This document shows positions 18,585 to 26,132 of a DNA stretch of 64,000 nt, in pieces. Numbering within the stretch: the stretch's first letter is position 1; each line of letters starts with the position of its first letter. A program made the position numbers and the translations under genes. Below the pieces are notes generated by a model. That model did not search any database. It was not told the DNA's origin and saw only the letters and a list, made by a program, of their open reading frames with translations. The stretch lies in the NCBI RefSeq assembly GCF_030077735.1, contig NZ_JASJEU010000007.1:1-64000 (forward strand), read 5' to 3'. This DNA comes from Gordonibacter faecis. Its GTDB lineage: Bacteria; Actinomycetota; Coriobacteriia; Coriobacteriales; Eggerthellaceae.

Positions 18585-19777
18585 CTCTGGCGGCCCTCCC
18601 TCTCCCTTCCGTCCCTGCGGGATCCGCCCGGCGCGTCGTCGAGCGAGGGCCGCCCGCGGCGGGCGGCCTGCCGAAGCGCCCGCCCTTGCGGCGCCCTTGG
18701 CGGGGCGGGGCGCTCCTCGGGGAGGATGCCCGACCTTCGGGCGAAGTCGACGAGGCGCGCCGGCGCGCCCCTCGCCGCGAGCTCGTTGAGATCCGCGGCG
18801 CACGTCGCCCGCGACGACTCGATGAGGGCGACCGCGTCGGACAGGGTCTTGAGCTCCTCGAGGTCGCCCACCTCGACCGCGCGGCGGGCGATTGCGGCCA
18901 CCGCCCTTTCGCCCATGTCCGAGATCCTTCTCGCCCCGCCCGCGCGGAGCAGGGGCTCGAGCCGCCCCCGCCCGTACGACAGGCCGAGCCTCTCCCCGCT
19001 CACCCTCCGGGTCGGCGCGTCGGCGAGGGAGTAGACCCAGTCCCTCCGGGCCGCCCTGGGCGAGTTGTCGGAAACCGCCACGCCCATGGCGGAGAGGAGG
19101 CTTCTGAACTCGTCGACGCTGCGGGAGACCGAGCGCGCGACCTTCACGCGCGCTCGGATGTCTGCCACCCAGGAGTACTCCCCGCGGCCCGCGAGCTCCC
19201 TCTCCGCCCGGCGGACGTGCTCCTCGCGAAGCGTCCTCGGCGCGGGCCGCCCGTGCCGGCGCTCGGCGCGCGCGGCGACGCCGGAGGGGGCGGGCGGCTG
19301 AAGCGGGGACAAGCCGAGGCCTCCCGCGATCCTTTGGAGCGACCTCGCGAGCGCCTTCGGGTCGGGGTCCTGGAGCCTGCGGCCGGTCTCGAGGTCGGTA
19401 TTGTTGACCACCACGTGGGCGTGCGGGATGCCGTTCGTGTTGTCGTCGTGGTAGACGATCGCGACCTCGTGGTTCGGGAAGCTCTCGCGTGCCCACTCGG
19501 TCGCGAGCGCGCGCAGACCCTCCAGGGGGACGCGGTCCTTGGGATCGGGCGAGACGACGTAGTGCTTGTAGGTGCGGGCGCGCCTGCCGCGCCACGCGGA
19601 GTCGTTGCCGTACAGGCGGCGGGTCTCGTCCATCGCCGCCGCCCAGTCGAGCGCCGCGCCCGGCGCGGGCGGGTCGAGGTTGACGTAGTCCTCCGCGAGC
19701 GCGCGGTTCTTCTTGGTGAGGTATCGGCGGATCCCCTTGACGGAGGTGTGGCCGGAGATGGTCTTGAGCATGGGCAT
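18581..19777 (-). CDS. Relaxase (MOBP/VirD2-like) of the conjugative element
   Basis: A 398-residue protein. The N-terminal domain holds the histidine motif in YHDDNTNGIPHAHVVV (about residues 108-123), which coordinates the metal for oriT nicking. The catalytic Tyr is probably among those in the first 90 residues. The C-terminal half is Arg/Ala-rich. The start at 19777 has AAGGTGAG upstream. It is encoded 6 nt after MobC and nicks one strand at oriT to start transfer. Confidence 0.85.
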   Translation of the reverse strand: MPMLKTISGHTSVKGIRRYLTKKNRALAEDYVNLDPPAPGAALDWAAAMDETRRLYGNDSAWRGRRARTYKHYVVSPDPKDRVPLEGLRALATEWARESFPNHEVAIVYHDDNTNGIPHAHVVVNNTDLETGRRLQDPDPKALARSLQRIAGGLGLSPLQPPAPSGVAARAERRHGRPAPRTLREEHVRRAERELAGRGEYSWVADIRARVKVARSVSRSVDEFRSLLSAMGVAVSDNSPRAARRDWVYSLADAPTRRVSGERLGLSYGRGRLEPLLRAGGARRISDMGERAVAAIARRAVEVGDLEELKTLSDAVALIESSRATCAADLNELAARGAPARLVDFARRSGILPEERPAPPRAPQGRALRQAARRGRPSLDDAPGGSRRDGREREGRQR

Positions 19778-19783
19778 CGGGGC

Positions 19784-20194
19784 TCACCTTGCCAAGGCGG
19801 CTATGGCGCCCTCGCCCAGGGCGGCGGCCTCCCGACGGAGGGACTCGATCCCGGGCTGCATCTCCTGCAGAGTGCGCTCCGCCCGCGCGAGCTCCTCCAT
19901 GACCTCGGCGGCGTCCATGTCGTTCGCCCTCAGGTAGTAGGCGATGGCGTTGAGCGCGTGCACCGCCTGGTTGTAGTGGTGCCCCCAGCGCGTCATCTCG
20001 CGGGATATCCTCGCCGCGGTCGTTCGGTCGACGACGACGAGCGCGCCGCCTTCGCGGACGGCCTCGGCGGGGAGCTGCAGGAGCGCCCGGAAAAGATCCG
20101 AGACCGTCATCCCCAGCTCTTGGGCGAGGCGCTTCGCCGAGGCGATCTCCCTCTCTGACATCCTCACGTGGATCTGCTTGGGGTGCCTCTCCAT
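19784..20194 (-). CDS. mobC: MobC-like relaxosome protein
   Basis: A 136-residue protein. The N-terminal segment (PKQIHVRMSEREIASAKRLAQELG) resembles a ribbon-helix-helix domain. The C-terminal MobC segment contains GHHYNQAVHALNAIAYYL. It probably binds near oriT and opens DNA for the relaxase. The ATG at 20194 has AGAGGAGG upstream at rather long (13 nt) spacing; longer open sequence upstream is low-complexity and was not used. Confidence 0.8.
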   Translation of the reverse strand: MERHPKQIHVRMSEREIASAKRLAQELGMTVSDLFRALLQLPAEAVREGGALVVVDRTTAARISREMTRWGHHYNQAVHALNAIAYYLRANDMDAAEVMEELARAERTLQEMQPGIESLRREAAALGEGAIAALAR

Positions 20195-20464
20195 CTTCGG
20201 CGGCTCGCCTCCTCTGACCGTGTCGGCGGGGGCGGGCCGCCGCCCCAGGGGCGCGGGGGATCCCCCGCAGAAAGCGTAGCGGAGCCGAGGGCGTTGCGCG
20301 CGCATCCGCCCCGAAAGGGGGAGCGCCCGCCCCCTTTCGGCACCGCCGCGCGAGAGCTTCGGGGCGCGCCGCGTCCCGTCCCGCCGCCGGCATTGCCGTG
20401 CGCGGGCGACGGCCAAGAGCTGCTCCGTGTACACGGAGCAGGCCTCTTGCTTTGGGTGGGGGGT
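20195..20464 (-). other. Spacer upstream of mobC with hairpins; candidate oriT region
   Basis: No gene is seen. It holds a 16-nt palindrome centred on GGATCC (20244-20259) and a clear hairpin with an 11-bp stem (20311-20321 with 20330-20340). Many oriT sites lie directly upstream of mobC-relaxase genes, so this is the best oriT candidate in the window, but no nick consensus could be assigned. Confidence 0.35.
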
Positions 20465-20716
20465 TCACTTCCTCGGAGGACGCTCTGGAGGTCGTCGCGC
20501 CGTTCGGGCTTTCGGGATGAACGACTTGATCCCCACCCCGAAGAAGGCGCACAGCTTGACGAACTCGTCGACCCGCATGGCGCGCTGGCCGTTGAGGACG
20601 CGCCAGAGCCGCTTGCGGTCGACGCCTATGCGACGCGCGAGCTCGGCCACGCTGATGCCGCGATGGACGCGCGCCTGCTCCAGCCGCATCACGATGCGGC
20701 CTTCGTAGTCGACCAT
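20465..20716 (-). CDS. Small XRE-type HTH regulator (copy 2 of 3)
   Basis: An 83-residue protein with the HTH core GISVAELARRIGVDRKRL followed by WRVLNGQRAMRVDEFVKLC, and a basic tail. A 135-bp stretch of its gene (20528-20662) is identical to 21535-21669 in the third copy, while the flanks differ. It precedes mobC on the same strand and may regulate mobilisation. Confidence 0.75.
   Translation of the reverse strand: MVDYEGRIVMRLEQARVHRGISVAELARRIGVDRKRLWRVLNGQRAMRVDEFVKLCAFFGVGIKSFIPKARTARRPPERPPRK
20528..20662 (-). repeat. 135-bp perfect repeat inside HTH gene copy 2
   Basis: Base-for-base identical to 21535-21669 by eye, offset 1,007 bp. It covers the DNA-binding half of both HTH genes, suggesting recent duplication or gene conversion. 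Confidence 0.8.
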
Positions 20717-20808
20717 TCCCTGCTTTCCGGGCGCCGTACGATCGCATTGCTGCTGACGGCTTGATGGCGATGCGCTCATTTGATGACGGCGGGGTGCGGC
20801 GGTGGGCC

Positions 20809-21219
20809 TTAGCGCCCGCGGTGCTTCCGCTTGCGCTTCTCCGTCTTTTTCGCGAACCTCTCGCGACGCTGGTCTTCGCGGCGGGCGCGCGAGCGGGCCT
20901 CGCTCGCCTCCTTCGCCGCCTCGCGCTGCTCGGCGAGGGTCTGCTGCGCTTTCGTCCCCCGGCGGGCGCTCGACTGGATCTCCTTTTCGATCATCCTGCG
21001 GAGCCTTTTCGGGTTGATCCGCTTCGCCTGCTCGGTTTGGATCTGGATGCTGTCGGTGAAGCGAAGCTCCCGCCACCTGTCGCATACGAAGCGCAGGACC
21101 TCAGGGGTCGTGGGCTCCGCGCCGAAGACGTGGCGGGCGACGCGATAGTCCCCTCCGTCCTCGACTTCGATGATGCCGACCCAGAACGGGTCCTCGAACC
21201 GGACCGTGAGTTTGCTCAT
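20809..21219 (-). CDS. yjdF: YjdF family protein
   Basis: About 136 residues. The N-terminus KLTVRFEDPFWVGIIEV, the HVFGAEPTTPEVLRFV segment, the INPKRLRRMI and RRGTKAQQTL motifs and the highly charged KRKRKHRGR tail all match the YjdF (DUF2992) family as I know it. Its biochemical role is unknown. In Firmicutes yjdF genes are often controlled by the yjdF RNA, a riboswitch for azaaromatic compounds. Start 21219 fits the family N-terminus; the ATG at 21225 is possible. A leader RNA that can hide the ribosome site lies directly upstream. Confidence 0.88.
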   Translation of the reverse strand: MSKLTVRFEDPFWVGIIEVEDGGDYRVARHVFGAEPTTPEVLRFVCDRWRELRFTDSIQIQTEQAKRINPKRLRRMIEKEIQSSARRGTKAQQTLAEQREAAKEASEARSRARREDQRRERFAKKTEKRKRKHRGR

Positions 21220-21225
21220 GCCCAT

Positions 21226-21400
21226 GTATCCTCCTTCACGTCGCATGTGAGCATGCTCACGCGCACGTGGCAGCCACGTGCGCTTACGTGAAGGAGGGAC
21301 AACCCAAGTGGCAGGTTACTGACGGGCGTGCCGCGACGGGCTGCCCGCATCCCGACTACCCAACGGGATCGTGTTTTTACCTTCGCTGTCAGGATACCAC
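21226..21400 (-). promoter_or_regulatory. yjdF leader RNA with sequestered ribosome site (candidate yjdF riboswitch)
   Basis: The SD arm (21230-21241) is perfectly complementary over 12 bp to 21286-21297, so the AAGGAGG site can be closed. Inside that stem are a 14-nt palindrome (21247-21260) and an 11-bp hairpin (21261-21271 with 21273-21283). Further 5' in the RNA lie more stems, for example ATCCCG/CGGGAT. Gene identity and this architecture suggest a translational riboswitch. Membership of the known yjdF motif could not be checked. Confidence 0.6.
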
Positions 21401-21477
21401 CAACCCGCCATGCGAGGAGGATCGCGCCATGCGCTGCGGGAAAAGGTGGGGAGGAGCCGGGGCGCCGGCCGGGCGCT

Positions 21478-21735
21478 TTAGGGGAAGGGGTCCCGGCCGG
21501 CGCTTTTGACCTGTCTCGCTTGCGCGAACGCTCCGATCCCCACCCCGAAGAAGGCGCACAGCTTGACGAACTCGTCGACCCGCATGGCGCGCTGGCCGTT
21601 GAGGACGCGCCAGAGCCGCTTGCGGTCGACGCCTATGCGACGCGCGAGCTCGGCCACGCTGATGCCGCGGATCTGCCGGGCCCGCTCAAGCATCGCGACC
21701 ATGCGGTCGGCGTCGTCCATCGGAACGCGCTGCAA
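21478..21735 (-). CDS. Small XRE-type HTH regulator (copy 3 of 3)
   Basis: An 85-residue protein with the same HTH core as copy 2, but with different N-terminus and tail. The TTG start at 21735 has GGGAGGGG 5 nt upstream; the ATG at 21720 lacks a site. It lies upstream of the yjdF leader on the same strand. See the 135-bp identity with copy 2. Confidence 0.72.
   Translation of the reverse strand: MQRVPMDDADRMVAMLERARQIRGISVAELARRIGVDRKRLWRVLNGQRAMRVDEFVKLCAFFGVGIGAFAQARQVKSAGRDPFP
21535..21669 (-). repeat. 135-bp perfect repeat inside HTH gene copy 3
   Basis: Partner of 20528-20662. Identity stops sharply on both sides. Confidence 0.8.
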
Positions 21736-21763
21736 CTCTTCCCCTCCCGCTTGGCCCCCGCCG

Positions 21764-23119
21764 TCAGCGACGGCGGTCGGAAACGCGCCTCCGCGCCCAA
21801 CGGAGGGCGTACAGCGCGCCGACGGCGGACGGGAGCACAGGGGAAGCCGCCTGAGCGGCGAAGACTCCGACGTAGCCGAATCCCGCCGCGCCCAGCAGGA
21901 CGGCGAGACCTACCCTGCCGACGAAGGCGTCCGCGAGCGAGTTCGCGAGCACCACCTTCGGCGCCCCCACGGCGAGCGCGAAGGAGTCGAAGACGTACAT
22001 CGCCGCGTAGAAGAGTCCGTTCACGCTGCAGGTGATCCGCAGGTAGAGGACCGCCGTTTCCAAGACGCCGTACGTCTGCGCGCCGAGCGCGGCGACGAGT
22101 TGCGGGGCGAAGATCTGGATGAGGGTCTGCATGGAGAGCGTCACGGCGACGGCGAGGGCGAGCCCGACACGCAGCGATGCGGCGGCGCGTCCCAGCTTGC
22201 CGGCGCCTGCGCATTGAGCTGCTGCGGTGGTGACCGCCTGCCCGACCGCCCAGCAGGGAAGGCCCGCGAGGGTGCTCGCCTTGAGGCCCACGCCCGCCGC
22301 CGCGGCGACGTCTGCCCCGTACGAGTTCAGAATGGCGGTCACGACCACGTAGGAGACGTTGATGACCGCCTGCTGCACGGCGCCCGGCATGCCCAGGCGC
22401 AGCACCTCGAAGGCCTCCGTCCGCGCGCTGCGCAGGGACAGGGCGAGAGAGCAGGCACCGGAGAAGCGCGTGCGGGCGACGGCGAGGGCTGCCGCGCCGG
22501 CGGCCCCCTGCGAGGCGACCGTCGCCCACGCCGCGCCCGGAACGCCCATGCCGAGCCCCGCGACGAGCAGGAGGTCGAGCGCGACGTTGCCCACCGCGGA
22601 GAGCGCCATCGCAAGCATCGGCGTGCGCGCGTCGCCCTGCGACTTCAGGAACGCGCAGGCGGCGTTCATGAGGAACGAGCAGCAGGACGCCCCGCCGACG
22701 ACGCGGACGTAGGAGGCGGCGTCCGCCGCCGCCTCCGCCGGTACGCCCATGGCGCAGAACAGCGGGGCGGCTCCGAAGACGCTCGCGGCGGCGATTGCTG
22801 CCGAGAGCGCTGCGCAGACAGCGAGGAGGGCGGCGAAGGCCCTGCGCTGCCCGGGGACGTCGGCGGCGCCGGCGCGCCGCGCGACGACCGCCCCGCCCCC
22901 TGCCGTGAGGCCGATCACGACGGAGCTGATGACGAAGGCGACCGACGAGGCGTTGCTCACCGAGACGAGCGCCGTCTCGCCCAGGACGTGGCCGACTATG
23001 GCCATATCGACGAACTGGTAGAGGTACTGGAGAAGGTTGGCGACCACGAGAGGCACCGAGAAGGATGCCATGCGCCGGGGCAGAGAGCCCTCGGCGAAAT
23101 AGGGTGCTTCAGAGGACAT
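21764..23119 (-). CDS. MATE-family efflux transporter
   Basis: A 451-residue protein with about 12 membrane helices. The N-terminal MATE signature runs SFSVPLVVANLLQYLYQFVDMAIVGHVLG, and the second bundle begins near FEVLRLGMPGAVQQAVI. These pumps export cationic drugs or metabolites using Na+ or H+ gradients. The ATG at 23119 was selected by its RBS (AAAGG, 8 nt away) and the family N-terminus. It stands alone between a terminator-bearing spacer and the HTH gene, so it is probably resistance cargo of the ICE. Confidence 0.88.
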   Translation of the reverse strand: MSSEAPYFAEGSLPRRMASFSVPLVVANLLQYLYQFVDMAIVGHVLGETALVSVSNASSVAFVISSVVIGLTAGGGAVVARRAGAADVPGQRRAFAALLAVCAALSAAIAAASVFGAAPLFCAMGVPAEAAADAASYVRVVGGASCCSFLMNAACAFLKSQGDARTPMLAMALSAVGNVALDLLLVAGLGMGVPGAAWATVASQGAAGAAALAVARTRFSGACSLALSLRSARTEAFEVLRLGMPGAVQQAVINVSYVVVTAILNSYGADVAAAAGVGLKASTLAGLPCWAVGQAVTTAAAQCAGAGKLGRAAASLRVGLALAVAVTLSMQTLIQIFAPQLVAALGAQTYGVLETAVLYLRITCSVNGLFYAAMYVFDSFALAVGAPKVVLANSLADAFVGRVGLAVLLGAAGFGYVGVFAAQAASPVLPSAVGALYALRWARRRVSDRRR

Positions 23120-23463
23120 GGGGAAAGCCTTTCGATCCGGACGGAGGCGGCGCGCCATGCGGCCGCCCTTCCTGCCGCGTCCCGGATCCCCGGAACGCGG
23201 AGACGCCGCGGACGAGGGCCCGCGGCGTCTTCCGGATCGAGCACGGCGCGACCGGCGGGAACCCGAATGGGCCTCGCCTCACGCCGACGGTTCTTTCCCT
23301 ACTTCGCCCTGCGCGCTGCCTCGTCGGCGGCCGTGCCCAGGGCTTCTCCAATGCAAAGCGGCCTCATCGCGCGCCTTCCGTCTCGGATTCGCTGTCGGCG
23401 GCAACGGTACCGCTTCGGGCATGGCGTGTCAACGGGTTCGGCGAGCTGAACGCGCGCGGAAGA

Positions 23464-23490
23464 GGCCCCCGACCCGGCGGGTCGGGGGCC
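23464..23490 (-). terminator. 12-bp hairpin terminator
   Basis: A perfect stem, 23464-23475 with 23479-23490, and a 3-nt loop. It lies just past the stop of the YraN-like gene. The rest of the 23120-23518 spacer shows no gene. Confidence 0.65.
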
Positions 23491-23518
23491 GGCGCCCCTG
23501 CGGAGGGGCCAGGAGGTC

Positions 23519-23914
23519 TTAGGCGACCCCCGCGAGGGCTCGTTCGGACTCGGGCTCGGCTACCTCGCCGAGCGAGTTCCGCTGGTGGCGGATGAAAGCG
23601 CGGTCGGGCGCGAACGCCACGACGCTCACGTCGTCGAACCTGACGGGGCCGTCGTCGGGGCGGGCCGACGCCAGGTAGGCGATCGCCGCCGCCTCGCGCT
23701 CGGCGCGCTGGGCCTCGTCGTTGAGGCTCGGGGGGAACCCCGCCTCGGCAGCCTCGCGAACCTCGACCGCGGCGAACACGAGGGTCTCCCCTTCGCGCGC
23801 CACGATGTCGATCGAGCGGCCGCCGAACCGCCAGTCGACGTCCAGGACGTCGAACCCCCGGCGCTCGAGGTACCTCGCCGCCGCCAGCCTCGCGCGCCTC
23901 TGCAGATCCTTCAT
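23519..23914 (-). CDS. YraN/UPF0102-like nuclease-fold protein
   Basis: A 131-residue protein. 'RRARLAAARYLERRGFDVLDVDWRFGGRSIDIVAREGETLVFAAVEVR' follows the YraN restriction-like fold. The usual GEID and EVK catalytic motifs read RSID and EVR here, so activity is uncertain. The RBS GAGGAGG at 5 nt spacing fixes the start. Its upstream region carries copy A of a structured element shared with two other starts in this locus. Its role is unknown; DNA processing in the element is plausible. Confidence 0.72.
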   Translation of the reverse strand: MKDLQRRARLAAARYLERRGFDVLDVDWRFGGRSIDIVAREGETLVFAAVEVREAAEAGFPPSLNDEAQRAEREAAAIAYLASARPDDGPVRFDDVSVVAFAPDRAFIRHQRNSLGEVAEPESERALAGVA

Positions 23915-23987
23915 GATGACCTCCTCGTTCTCTCGGCCGGGCCCTTCGCCCCGCCTCGTGGCCCGATCCCCGCCGGGGTTCGGGCGG

Positions 23988-24084
23988 CCCCGCAAGGGAG
24001 GAAGCGAAACCCGGAGGGCTCGAGCTTCCGCGCGCCGTGGACGCGCCCCTCCCCGCGCGGAAGGTTTTCGCGGCCCTTGCGGGG
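23988..24084 (-). promoter_or_regulatory. Repeated structured leader, copy A
   Basis: The outer stem CCCCGCAAGGG (23988-23998) pairs with 24074-24084 over 11 bp. The inner stem 24025-24034 pairs with 24054-24063 over 10 bp. Conserved blocks GCAAGGG..GGAAGCG.AAACC and GGTTTTC.GCGGCCCTTGC are shared with copies B and C. It lies 74-170 nt upstream of the YraN-like start. The rest of the 23915-24214 spacer shows no gene. Confidence 0.65.
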
Positions 24085-24214
24085 GCGCCCGTTTCCCGGC
24101 GAGGATGGAGGGACCGAGGCGGCGGGGGGTCCGGCGGGATCGGGGAGGTTCGAGGGGGAGCCGGCATGCGCGAGGGGGGCGCCCGCCGTGCCGCGCCGAC
24201 GGGCGCCCCGAGCG

Positions 24215-24928
24215 CTAGCCCTCCTGGGCGCGGGGCCTGATCATCGCGGTGTCGCCGTGGACGTAGTTGTTCGCGTTCCGCGAGAAGCCGCCGTCGCGGC
24301 CGTAGCGGGCGACGTAGGGCCGGTCGGGGTACGCGATCCTCGCCGTGCCGCCGGGGGCCTCGACCCGGACGGGGATCCTGTTGCACTCCGGCTGCCCGAA
24401 CCCGACGACGGGGTAAGACCCCCAGGAGCCGTCGACGCCGCGCAGCCACACCTCGTCGCCGACCCGCAGCTCGCCGACCGGGACCTCGACCGCGTCCAGG
24501 AACTCGCCGAGCCGCAGCCGCTCGGGCATGGCCTCGTCGAAGGCGCGCAGCATCTCGTCGAAGCCGCGGCCGCGACGCCGCTCCCGCTCCTCCGCGAAGC
24601 GCACGACGCGCGGCGGCCCGTCACCGCGCCGCTCGGCACGCAGCCGCTCGACGATCCGCCACCCCTCGATGACGTAGATGCCGTTGTCGCCGGGGTCCAT
24701 GCGGGCGTCGGTCGTGTAGGCGCCGATCCCGACCGACGTGCTCCCGCCGAAGAAGTTGCCGACGACCTGGGCGAGCCGTGCCCACCCGTAGTCGTCGTCG
24801 CTCGGCGGGCGGTAGCCCTGCAGCTCGCAGTAGCGCAGCAGCGGCTCCACGGTGTCGCGGCCGCCGTTCCAGTGAAGGTAGAGCCCGACCTTCCTCTCGC
24901 GCGTGGTGATGACGGCTCTGTTTCCCAT
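24215..24928 (-). CDS. Conserved ICE protein of the MGNRAV type, function unknown
   Basis: A 237-residue protein beginning MGNRAVITTRERKVGLYLHW. It then has RYCELQGYRPPSDDDYGWARLAQVVGNFF-like sequence and a C-terminal region (VPVGELRVGDEVWLRG) like a small beta barrel. I associate this N-terminal block with Gram-positive ICE hypothetical proteins. AGGAGG lies 7 nt before the ATG. It is encoded between the YraN-like and amidotransferase genes with its own copy-B leader, and it might be a substrate or accessory of the amidoligase; that is speculation. Confidence 0.72.
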   Translation of the reverse strand: MGNRAVITTRERKVGLYLHWNGGRDTVEPLLRYCELQGYRPPSDDDYGWARLAQVVGNFFGGSTSVGIGAYTTDARMDPGDNGIYVIEGWRIVERLRAERRGDGPPRVVRFAEERERRRGRGFDEMLRAFDEAMPERLRLGEFLDAVEVPVGELRVGDEVWLRGVDGSWGSYPVVGFGQPECNRIPVRVEAPGGTARIAYPDRPYVARYGRDGGFSRNANNYVHGDTAMIRPRAQEG

Positions 24929-25008
24929 CGTCCGACCTCCTGGTCCGTCGTGGGGCCCGCCCTGCGCGGCGCCCCGTCGGCGCGCCCGGGCCGCGCGCCG
25001 CGTCGGGC

Positions 25009-25094
25009 GCGCAAGGGGGGAAGCGGAAACCGCAGGCCCGAGCTTCCGCCGAGCCCCCGGCTTCCCGGCGGAAGGTTTTCCGCGGCCCTTGCGC
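25009..25094 (-). promoter_or_regulatory. Repeated structured leader, copy B
   Basis: The outer stem GCGCAAGGG (25009-25017) pairs with 25086-25094. The inner stem CTTCCGCC (25043-25050) pairs with 25067-25074. The conserved blocks are as in copy A. It lies 81-166 nt upstream of the MGNRAV-type start, in a spacer (24929-25334) without genes. Confidence 0.65.
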
Positions 25095-25334
25095 CCCCGG
25101 CGCGCCCGCGGCTGCATGGCGACGTCGGGGGCTGCGCGGGGCGGTTCCCTCGGAGCGGGGAGGGATTCGGGAGGGGGCGCCGCCCCGGGAGGAGAAGGCC
25201 CGCCCCGCCGGGGCGGGCTGCCGGGCGCGCGGCGCGCGCTGCGCGCCCGCGGCGTCGGCGGAGGGGCGGGCGGTGGACCTTGGAAGCGCCGCCGAGGCGC
25301 CCGAGGCCGCGGCCTCGGGCGCCTCGGGCGCGGG

Positions 25335-26132
25335 TCAGGCGGACATCGCCTCCGCCGCTTCGGCGGCCTGCGCCTCGTCCGCGCAGTAGGGCAGGTACTC
25401 CGCGCATTCCTCGAGCAGCGGGCAGAGCGCGCACGCGGGGAACAGCCCGAGCTGGGCGAAGTCGGCGGGGGCGGGATCGAAGCCCATGAAGGCGTCGAAG
25501 AGGCGCCCCTGCGAGCCTTCGCCCCATCGCGGCTCCCTCCTCGGCGCGGCGAGGTGGTTGAGGTTGGAGTAGAGCACCCCGTCCTCGGCGAACCACCGCC
25601 CGAACACGGCCACATCGCCCGCGCCGTCCATGAGCAGGAACCGCGAACCCTGGGTCGATGCGGCGAGGAGCCGCGCGGCGCGCCCGTCGGACACGAGGTC
25701 GGAGCACATCGCGCGCAGCGGCGAGAGGACGCCCGCCGCGAACGCCATGCTGTCGGAGACTCCCGCGCGCGTCTCCAGCCCCGCGAGCGTCCCGTTGTGC
25801 ATGAAGCTGACCTCGCAGCTCCCCTCGGCCTCGCGCATGCGCCCGTAGTCCTTGCACACGGGGAAGGGGTGGCAGCAGCCGGGCTTGACCCCTCCGTGGG
25901 TGGCGATGCGGAAGTGCAGCGCGACGGGAAGCTCGCGGGAGTCCCTCAGCTCGGCGACGGGGCGCAGCGCCCGCTCGAACGCCTCCCACTCCATGCACCC
26001 CTTCTTCCAGCGGACGCGCCCGCCCGCGGGGAACATCAGCCCCGCGCCGTCGGGGTTGCGCTCCCAGCACGCGCGCAGGGTCTCGAGGGCCGGCATGGCG
26101 ACCCCCTTGGGCTTGTAGACGATCACGCACAT
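25335..26132 (-). CDS. Class II glutamine-amidotransferase-like Ntn hydrolase
   Basis: A 265-residue protein. It starts MCVIVYKPKG, giving the nucleophile Cys2 expected after Met removal. Typical downstream motifs are HFRIATHG and SFMHNGTL. It is short, covering only the Ntn domain, so it resembles stand-alone GAT-II domains linked to amidoligases rather than full GlmS/PurF. The C-terminus is Cys- and Glu-rich (LFPACALCPLLEEC). It overlaps the amidoligase gene by 10 nt. It could release ammonia from glutamine for the ligase or trim its product. Confidence 0.8.
   Translation of the reverse strand: MCVIVYKPKGVAMPALETLRACWERNPDGAGLMFPAGGRVRWKKGCMEWEAFERALRPVAELRDSRELPVALHFRIATHGGVKPGCCHPFPVCKDYGRMREAEGSCEVSFMHNGTLAGLETRAGVSDSMAFAAGVLSPLRAMCSDLVSDGRAARLLAASTQGSRFLLMDGAGDVAVFGRWFAEDGVLYSNLNHLAAPRREPRWGEGSQGRLFDAFMGFDPAPADFAQLGLFPACALCPLLEECAEYLPYCADEAQAAEAAEAMSA

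Noticed and set aside
18060..20747. An 895-codon minus-strand frame across the mobilisation genes
   Set aside because: It covers relaxase and mobC out of frame with Arg/Pro/Gly-rich low-complexity sequence; only its last 174 codons, entered by the coupled GTG, look real.
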